The position numbers were made by a program, and so were the translations under genes. From Candidatus Poseidoniaceae archaeon (GTDB lineage: Archaea; Thermoplasmatota; Poseidoniia; Poseidoniales; Poseidoniaceae): 10,141 bases of DNA. Below, piece by piece: positions 1-4,514 of this stretch. Under the pieces are notes generated by a model. That model was given only the letters and a program-made list of their open reading frames with translations, was not told where the DNA came from and made no database searches. The stretch is from contig JAQXFL010000056.1 of assembly GCA_029250345.1 (NCBI GenBank), positions 1 to 10,141 on the forward strand, given 5' to 3'. Within the stretch, counting starts at the first letter, position 1; every line of letters begins with the position of its first letter.

Positions 1-158
1 GTCTGTTGACAAGGGCTTTCAGTCCGTCCTGTACATGGCTACCCATCAATATGGCCTTTAGCAAGCCTATGCATCCTCTTAATCAATTAACAGTAAGTTG
101 CCATCGAACTGTTTTTTCGCTTCATCTGTGATGAAAATATAACGAGAAAACTCAACCC

Positions 159-623
159 CTAGTTGATACTCACGGGCAGGGAAGAATGGTGCACATTGAT
201 TCGTAGCACCCCGTTGAAATCCCTCATATATCCAAAGGTAAATTCCGCCTTGACCTCATCCCCTTCAGTTGACGAGAAGAAATAGTTCCCCATCACCAAA
301 GCGGTTGATTCGTTAAGGATCATATTTTGATTCTCAAAACGGACATTGGTCCAACCGTTGATGGCGAACCCGTTGTCTTCAGGGCACACTCCATTTGAGG
401 CCGTGAAATACGACAATGCTTCCTCGAAAGTAGGACGGAACTGTTGTTCTGCTGCCATGGTCGGTTTGAACAGAACAGGACTCATCTGGTATGCGTACAA
501 TGTCTCGATGTGGTTTTCGGCCCGCCCGACGTAGTCCTCACCAGAACGATGTGCCGCAGAAATAGCAACGATTCCGTCGCCCCATGCTCGTTGAGCCTCT
601 TCTACTTCTGCAACGGTCACCAT
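159..623 (-). CDS. Iota-class carbonic anhydrase (COG4337, SnoaL/NTF2-like fold)
   Basis: Predicted to interconvert CO2 and bicarbonate in the cytoplasm. The 154-residue product has the linear signature of the COG4337 family: an opening helix with QRAWGDGIVAI (residues 11-21), HIETLYAY (38-45), VLFKPTMAAEQQFRPT (50-65), GFAINGWTNVRFEN (85-98), MGNYFF (111-116), FTFGYMRDFNGVLRIN (128-143) and the terminal HHSSLP (145-150), the motif by which iota enzymes are recognised. No signal peptide or membrane segment is seen, unlike some bacterial members that are exported. I chose the ATG at 621-623 because family homology begins with the next few residues (VTVAEVEEAQ). The frame stays open to an ATG at 704, but those extra 27 residues are basic, proline-containing and unlike the family. 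It lies 137 bp downstream of the nuclease on the same strand and may have its own promoter. Family assignment is confident; activity and metal dependence cannot be read from sequence. Confidence 0.85.
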   Translation of the reverse strand: MVTVAEVEEAQRAWGDGIVAISAAHRSGEDYVGRAENHIETLYAYQMSPVLFKPTMAAEQQFRPTFEEALSYFTASNGVCPEDNGFAINGWTNVRFENQNMILNESTALVMGNYFFSSTEGDEVKAEFTFGYMRDFNGVLRINVHHSSLPVSIN

Positions 624-643
624 TGAAGAGTGCTTGAATCGGC

Positions 644-654
644 ACTTTATGAAT
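644..654 (-). promoter_or_regulatory. Possible TATA box for a leaderless carbonic anhydrase transcript
   Basis: On the minus strand this reads ATTCATAAAGT. Its centre is about 26 nt upstream of the ATG at 623, the usual distance between an archaeal TATA box and the transcription start. No Shine-Dalgarno motif precedes that ATG. Together these fit a leaderless mRNA starting at or near the ATG, and they favour this start over the one at 704. The TATA match is weak, so this is only a candidate. Confidence 0.3.
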
Positions 655-760
655 CCGCGGGTGAGGGGCGTTTCTGGAGGATTGAATGGCATAAACCGCA
701 ACAAGAAGTAGATGCATTATGGAGATACGATGCAATTTCTACCTCGTGTAATCACTTACA

Positions 761-1939
761 TCACTGCCTGTGGAATTCAACACCATCCGGCATTGGACTC
801 CATGGTAAGACATCGCACCAGTGGCCAATTCTCCATGCTCGAGCTTGCGTCATTATCGAGCCCAAGAACAATGCACCTTGATGGCCGGTTGCCAAGACTT
901 CATCCAGAGCCTCCTTGCCACGATTATCGAATCGAGCGGATTGGCGCACCCCTGTAGGCATGGCTCGTCCGTTGGCGTCTGCAGGCTCGCACAATTCCAA
1001 AACTGCTGAGCCCGTTGCTGAATCGTATTCTTGCAGAAGGACGACTGCATCAGAAAAATCGCTCTTGTGAAGCGTACCGTTATCGTTTCTCCAATTCCAC
1101 CAGTGCGGACACCACGCCTTCCAATCACAGAATCCTCCGCATGAAGAGTCGCCAATGGTCGGTTCCATTGGGAGCGGAGTAGGTACTGTTGCTTGCCATG
1201 CGGCATAGGCTTGCTCAAGCACGTTATCGCCGTGTGCAGCCCACTTTGATGCATTCTGAGTGTACCATCCTTCGGTTCTGACATTTGGAGCACTCGGATT
1301 GTTGGCAAGCAGGATATCTCGATACATTCGCAGTTGACGGTTCACATCGGTTTTGAGTTCGGTTTCAGGGGTGCGGCCTGTTTTCAAATCAGCAACCAGC
1401 CATCCAACCAGTTCTCCTTCGTCATTGATGTCGCCCATCAGCAAATCGAGACGGCCCATGAGGCGGCCATCAGAAGTTTTCAGTTCCCCTTCCACGGCAA
1501 TGGCTAATTTTTGGATACGTCGCCATAGAGCGCCAGTAATTCGTTCCTGCTCAAGGCTACGCACGCCAACATGGTCGAGCAACATCATTACTGCACCGCG
1601 TTGGTTTCGGACAGCCTCCTTCCACTTGTCTTCTTTCCATTGAGGTCGTCGAGGAGTCGCATGGAAAATGGCCTTTTCTTCTTCCCAGCGCGTTTTGAGT
1701 ACGCCTTCTGCGAATTCGGGCATCCAGCCACTTTCAGCGTCTTTGATATGAGATATATCATGAAGCAGTAAATCTTCCACCGAGGCGTGTACTGCTGTTC
1801 CGAGCGAGGCTGCCATTCCTGCTTTACGCGGCAAACCCTGGCGGCTCAACCAGTACATACGTGGACAAGTTTCGTACCTGTTCCATGCAGATGGCGAAAG
1901 CATGTGTGGGCGGGGCTCAGAAGCCTGTTGCTCGGTCAT
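761..1939 (-). CDS. PD-(D/E)XK superfamily nuclease (RecB/Cas4/AddB type) with probable Fe-S cluster
   Basis: Probable DNA exonuclease or flap nuclease in repair or recombination, 392 residues. Visible motifs in order: LSPSAWNRYETCPRMYWL (14-31), with the Tyr and first Cys (C25) typical of the group; GTAVH (47-51), the metal-binding His motif; GRLDLL (162-167), giving motif II Asp165; VADLKTGR (182-189), the D-x-K catalytic pair Asp184/Lys186; and QLRMY (202-206), the QxxxY motif. CGGFCDWKAWC (267-277) then supplies three more cysteines, so C25, C267, C271 and C277 could hold a 4Fe-4S cluster as in Cas4 and AddB, although the first spacing is x3 rather than the usual x2. Residues 295-380 form an extra beta-rich C-terminal region that I cannot name; an OB-like DNA-binding fold is a guess. 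No cas genes are nearby, so a CRISPR role is not supported. It is divergent from the PAC2 gene across 88 bp. Confidence 0.85.
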   Translation of the reverse strand: MTEQQASEPRPHMLSPSAWNRYETCPRMYWLSRQGLPRKAGMAASLGTAVHASVEDLLLHDISHIKDAESGWMPEFAEGVLKTRWEEEKAIFHATPRRPQWKEDKWKEAVRNQRGAVMMLLDHVGVRSLEQERITGALWRRIQKLAIAVEGELKTSDGRLMGRLDLLMGDINDEGELVGWLVADLKTGRTPETELKTDVNRQLRMYRDILLANNPSAPNVRTEGWYTQNASKWAAHGDNVLEQAYAAWQATVPTPLPMEPTIGDSSCGGFCDWKAWCPHWWNWRNDNGTLHKSDFSDAVVLLQEYDSATGSAVLELCEPADANGRAMPTGVRQSARFDNRGKEALDEVLATGHQGALFLGSIMTQARAWRIGHWCDVLPWSPMPDGVEFHRQ

Positions 1940-2027
1940 AGCGCTCGGTTGAGTTCAATCAACATGAAACCACCGCAGGTATCATTTCATGCAAAGTGTT
2001 GAAACCTAAGAGCGACAGCAACGAAAC
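1940..2027. promoter_or_regulatory. Divergent spacer between nuclease and PAC2 genes
   Basis: This 88-bp gap must hold the start signals of both flanking genes. No clear TATA box or Shine-Dalgarno motif is visible for either, so any promoter here diverges from consensus. A small dyad, GTTGA-N6-TCAAC, lies at 1948-1963, close to the nuclease start, and could be an operator, but arms of 5 bp are short enough to occur by chance. A 9-codon frame (minus, 1936-1965) ends in an ATGA overlap with the nuclease start. Confidence 0.3.
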
Positions 2028-2825
2028 ATGGAACGCCCAAGTGTGCGCTTGAATACAAAAATCGAAACTGAGAATGCAATGGTTGTTGCCTGTTTCCCAA
2101 GTATTGGAATGGTATCGAGTGTCGTCGCTCACTTTCTCATCGATCACCTTGACCTCGAGTTCGTCGGTGCTGTTGTCGACCCACGATTGCCGGTCATCAC
2201 ACTCATCCAAGAAGGCGAACCTTTGCCAGTCATCCGAGCATACGCTGGAAAGCCACAATGCACAATTGAAGGATGCGACCAAGTGATTCTCTTGATGAGT
2301 GAATTGGTCATCCCTGAACCTCTCGTCAACGACATCGTATGGGCCATGTTTGAATGGTCCCGAGAAAACAAAATTGTCCACGCAGTGGTCATTGATGCAT
2401 TCGCGAAAGAAGGAATGAAAGGCAACCTCAACGGTGCTGAACCGACCATCGAATACGAAGACACTGAAGGTATCGATGTCGTCGGAATTGGTGCAAATCA
2501 AAAGGTTCGAGACATGCTGAAATCAATGGACATCACACTCCTCAACCAAGGTGTCATCAAAGGCATCAACGCTGCGATTCTCAGTGAAGCACGTCGCCGT
2601 GGACTGGATCTGATGTCGATTATGGTTGAAGCCGACCCTCGTTGGCCTGACGCACGTGCTGCTGCAACCCTCATTGAAACACTCAACAAGGTCCTTCCGA
2701 CCATTGACTTGCCGCACCAACCGCTGCTCGAAGAGGCTGAATTCCTTGAAAGTCAAATCAAAGCCATGATGGAAGGCGCTGATACGAAAACAGAAGTTTC
2801 AACCAGCAACTCAATGTACGGATGA
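2028..2825 (+). CDS. PAC2-family proteasome assembly chaperone / proteasome-binding protein with C-terminal HbYX motif
   Basis: Archaeal relative of the eukaryotic proteasome assembly chaperones PAC1/PAC2 and of archaeal PbaA/PbaB (PF09754), 265 residues, cytoplasmic. Family features: CFPSIGMVSSVVAHFLIDHL (21-40), the variant of the FPGxGxVG opening; VIPEPLVNDIVWAMFEW (94-110); GVIKGINAAILSEARRRGL (175-193); and EADPRWPDARAAATLIETLN (201-220). A helical stretch (about 232-250) and a polar linker (251-261) lead to the last three residues Met-Tyr-Gly, which fit the hydrophobic-Tyr-X motif that proteasome activators use to insert into pockets on the 20S alpha ring. Archaeal PbaB is known to use such an end, so a role in proteasome binding is likely, although substrates are unknown. 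The ATG at 2028 gives a full-length domain; no ribosome site is seen. Its 3' end overlaps the opposing membrane-protein gene by 15 bp. Confidence 0.88.
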   Translation: MERPSVRLNTKIETENAMVVACFPSIGMVSSVVAHFLIDHLDLEFVGAVVDPRLPVITLIQEGEPLPVIRAYAGKPQCTIEGCDQVILLMSELVIPEPLVNDIVWAMFEWSRENKIVHAVVIDAFAKEGMKGNLNGAEPTIEYEDTEGIDVVGIGANQKVRDMLKSMDITLLNQGVIKGINAAILSEARRRGLDLMSIMVEADPRWPDARAAATLIETLNKVLPTIDLPHQPLLEEAEFLESQIKAMMEGADTKTEVSTSNSMYG

Positions 2826-3386
2826 TACTGCATTCATTCGCAACCATCCCAACACCAATAATCCAAGTCCAAGGACGAGGCTGATACCGCTGATGGCTGT
2901 CGGGAAAAGCAAGACTGCATCGTACGGCAAACTCAGAACATCAAGCAACGATTCGTTGCGCAAGAACGTTCCACCTGCAGATGCGGTCAACAGCATTGAG
3001 CCGCAAGCTGCCAAACCAGCAATGCTGTGCAGCGCCGTCGTCTTACTTGTTGCCCAAACGTTCTGCCCTAATCGCCAACGGCTAGCGAATACGCCAATCG
3101 CAAAACCCATTCCAGTCATGGAAAGGAACATTTTGTTGACCAAAATTGGACTGCTGAGGCCATCGCCCGGTGCCGAAGACAGACCGCTCAGTACCGCAAA
3201 AGGGGTTGCTGCAAGGCCAAAGACGAGTGTGAAGTGAGCGACGTTGTCAAACAACGGTTTCCAGTCCGTCTTCTTGAGAACATCGAGATGAAGAAGAAGG
3301 CAAAACAAGAAACTTAGTCCTGATACAGAAAATGCACCTACGACCAATTCCGTTGAAACGACATGGAATGTCTGTGGGGAAATCAT
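2811..3386 (-). CDS. Five-helix membrane protein with histidines in or near the membrane (possible haem-binding)
   Basis: Product of 191 residues with five hydrophobic segments at about 12-33, 51-71, 83-101, 119-138 and 157-181. Histidines sit at the end of helix 1 (H33), the start of helix 2 (H51) and the start of helix 4 (H120), a placement seen in small b-type cytochromes. The motif around H51 (NVAHFTLVFGLAATPFAVLSG) resembles DUF2231-like membrane proteins, but I do not assign the family firmly. Its ATG overlaps the stop codon of the preceding gene (ATGA, 3383-3386), so it is translationally coupled to the 376-residue CxxxCH protein and is third in the operon. This makes an electron-transfer or haem-linked role with those surface proteins plausible. 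Convergent with PAC2, sharing 15 bp. Confidence 0.75.
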   Translation of the reverse strand: MISPQTFHVVSTELVVGAFSVSGLSFLFCLLLHLDVLKKTDWKPLFDNVAHFTLVFGLAATPFAVLSGLSSAPGDGLSSPILVNKMFLSMTGMGFAIGVFASRWRLGQNVWATSKTTALHSIAGLAACGSMLLTASAGGTFLRNESLLDVLSLPYDAVLLFPTAISGISLVLGLGLLVLGWLRMNAVSSVH

Positions 3387-4513
3387 TCCTGTCCACCCCC
3401 ATACTTCCCGGCCAAATAGTCATGGCCGTACCATCTCCACTGGTCTTCATTCCATCCATTTGGCAATCCACCGGCAGGCAGAGGGGCAACATCGGATTCC
3501 TCAGAAAGGCTATCAGTAGCCGATTCTGCTGTCGAATCATCCATATGCTGCGGCAGCAAATCGGTTTGATCGTACTTACTCGATTCAGGAAGTGGCGATA
3601 AACGAGACTGGAGTGCAATGACTGCACCTGCAATCAAAAACAGAAGAGCGAACGCCTGAAGGTAAACTGCAAATTCCTCGACCTCCCAGCCCGCTTCTTC
3701 AGCGGTCAAGGTGAACCATGGCGTCGTTTGCTCCGGGCCATCACCTTGGAGAATTGCGCGCCATTGGAGCGATGTGGGTTGCAGGGCTGCAGGAAGAGTT
3801 GCACTCCACATATTTTCGCCCGATGAATTCACTTGTGCGTTCATTACTGCACCGCCTTCAACTTTCCATTGTACCTGTACAGATTCAGCGAACTCGGTTT
3901 GCAGTACCAATTCCGTGGGCACATCGAGTATACGTTCCGATTGCGGTATGAAATCAGGGGAAAGTCGAGGCAGATTCTCTGGTACTTCACTCACCTCAAC
4001 AGAATGTCCGCTTGGTGTAACTCCAAAAAACGGAGAAGAAGAGCCGCCATGGTGAATGGCAGCAAAGAAAGGTGTCGTGCCAGTTTCCAAACTACGAACG
4101 ACCCATGAAACGCTTGTTTCGCTTTGGCCGCTCGAGAGGGTTTGCTCAACGTAATTTGCAGCCCCGCCGTTGGAATCGGAAAGAACCTCCCAACCAGCGT
4201 CTTGGGGGGTGTCTGAATGGCCGGTTGTATCTGTCAAAAGGAAGAACCCTACAACACCTGTTGAACTCAAGGACAAATTAGTTGCAGTGAGGGTAACGGT
4301 GGTTGGAATCCCAGCATAAACAGTGGATGAAGACGAAAGAGTGAGTGTTGCCAAGGATGTTTCGTTCAGAGCTGCATCGCCGTGGCATGCCCCTCCACAT
4401 TGCATATCCCGCATCGCATCGCCATTACCGCCTGGTTCTGCAGCGCCATAAGTGGAACTGATAAGAAGAAGTGAAAGAAACAAAACGGTGCAGATTCGTC
4501 GATTAAGGTTCAA
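3383..4513 (-). CDS. Exported membrane-anchored protein with CxxxCH motif and Trp-rich cytoplasmic tail
   Basis: Product of 376 residues starting at a TTG codon. An N-terminal signal (basic NRR, then hydrophobic 7-23) is followed by CGGACH (C39, C43, H44), a CxxxCH motif that may bind haem c or a metal. Residues 52-175 form a beta-rich domain ending with FFAAIHHGG (149-157), similar in layout to the domain following the Cys/His motif in the upstream 844-residue protein. A second beta domain (about 185-270) leads to one membrane helix (279-301). The remaining 75 residues should be cytoplasmic: an acidic Ser/Asp/Glu-rich linker, then a tryptophan/tyrosine-rich segment GLPNGWNEDQWRWYGHDYL (349-367). 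The TTG start is supported by GAGGAG 8 nt upstream and by the signal peptide that it includes. It is 1 nt downstream of the 844-residue gene and overlaps the next gene by 4 nt. Function is unknown; a redox or sensing role is inferred. Confidence 0.8.
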   Translation of the reverse strand: MNLNRRICTVLFLSLLLISSTYGAAEPGGNGDAMRDMQCGGACHGDAALNETSLATLTLSSSSTVYAGIPTTVTLTATNLSLSSTGVVGFFLLTDTTGHSDTPQDAGWEVLSDSNGGAANYVEQTLSSGQSETSVSWVVRSLETGTTPFFAAIHHGGSSSPFFGVTPSGHSVEVSEVPENLPRLSPDFIPQSERILDVPTELVLQTEFAESVQVQWKVEGGAVMNAQVNSSGENMWSATLPAALQPTSLQWRAILQGDGPEQTTPWFTLTAEEAGWEVEEFAVYLQAFALLFLIAGAVIALQSRLSPLPESSKYDQTDLLPQHMDDSTAESATDSLSEESDVAPLPAGGLPNGWNEDQWRWYGHDYLAGKYGGGQE

Positions 4514-4514
4514 A

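Noticed and set aside
1..46. Possible N-terminus of a minus-strand gene leaving the left edge (ATG at 44-46, then about 15 open codons)
   Set aside because: Only 15 codons are visible, there is no close ribosome site or TATA box, and the frame is also open upstream of the ATG. Not enough to call a gene.
624..704. Longer carbonic anhydrase start at 704 adding 27 residues
   Set aside because: The extra residues do not look like the family N-terminus or like a signal peptide, and the TATA-like element sits inside this stretch, 26 nt before the ATG at 623.
761..1939. Nuclease as a CRISPR Cas4
   Set aside because: No repeats, no cas1/cas2 or other cas genes in the window, and an added C-terminal domain. 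The motifs fit the broader RecB-like group.
1948..1963. Dyad GTTGA-N6-TCAAC as an operator
   Set aside because: Arms of 5 bp in one copy are weak evidence. Mentioned within the spacer entry but not called as a binding site.
1936..1965. Nine-codon frame (MLIELNRAL) ending in an ATGA overlap with the nuclease start
   Set aside because: Very short, no ribosome site, no known leader-peptide pattern; probably chance.
1959..2501. 180-codon open frame on the minus strand across the PAC2 gene
   Set aside because: Shadow of the PAC2 coding frame: His/Asp/Phe-rich composition, no domain, and it would cover the divergent spacer.
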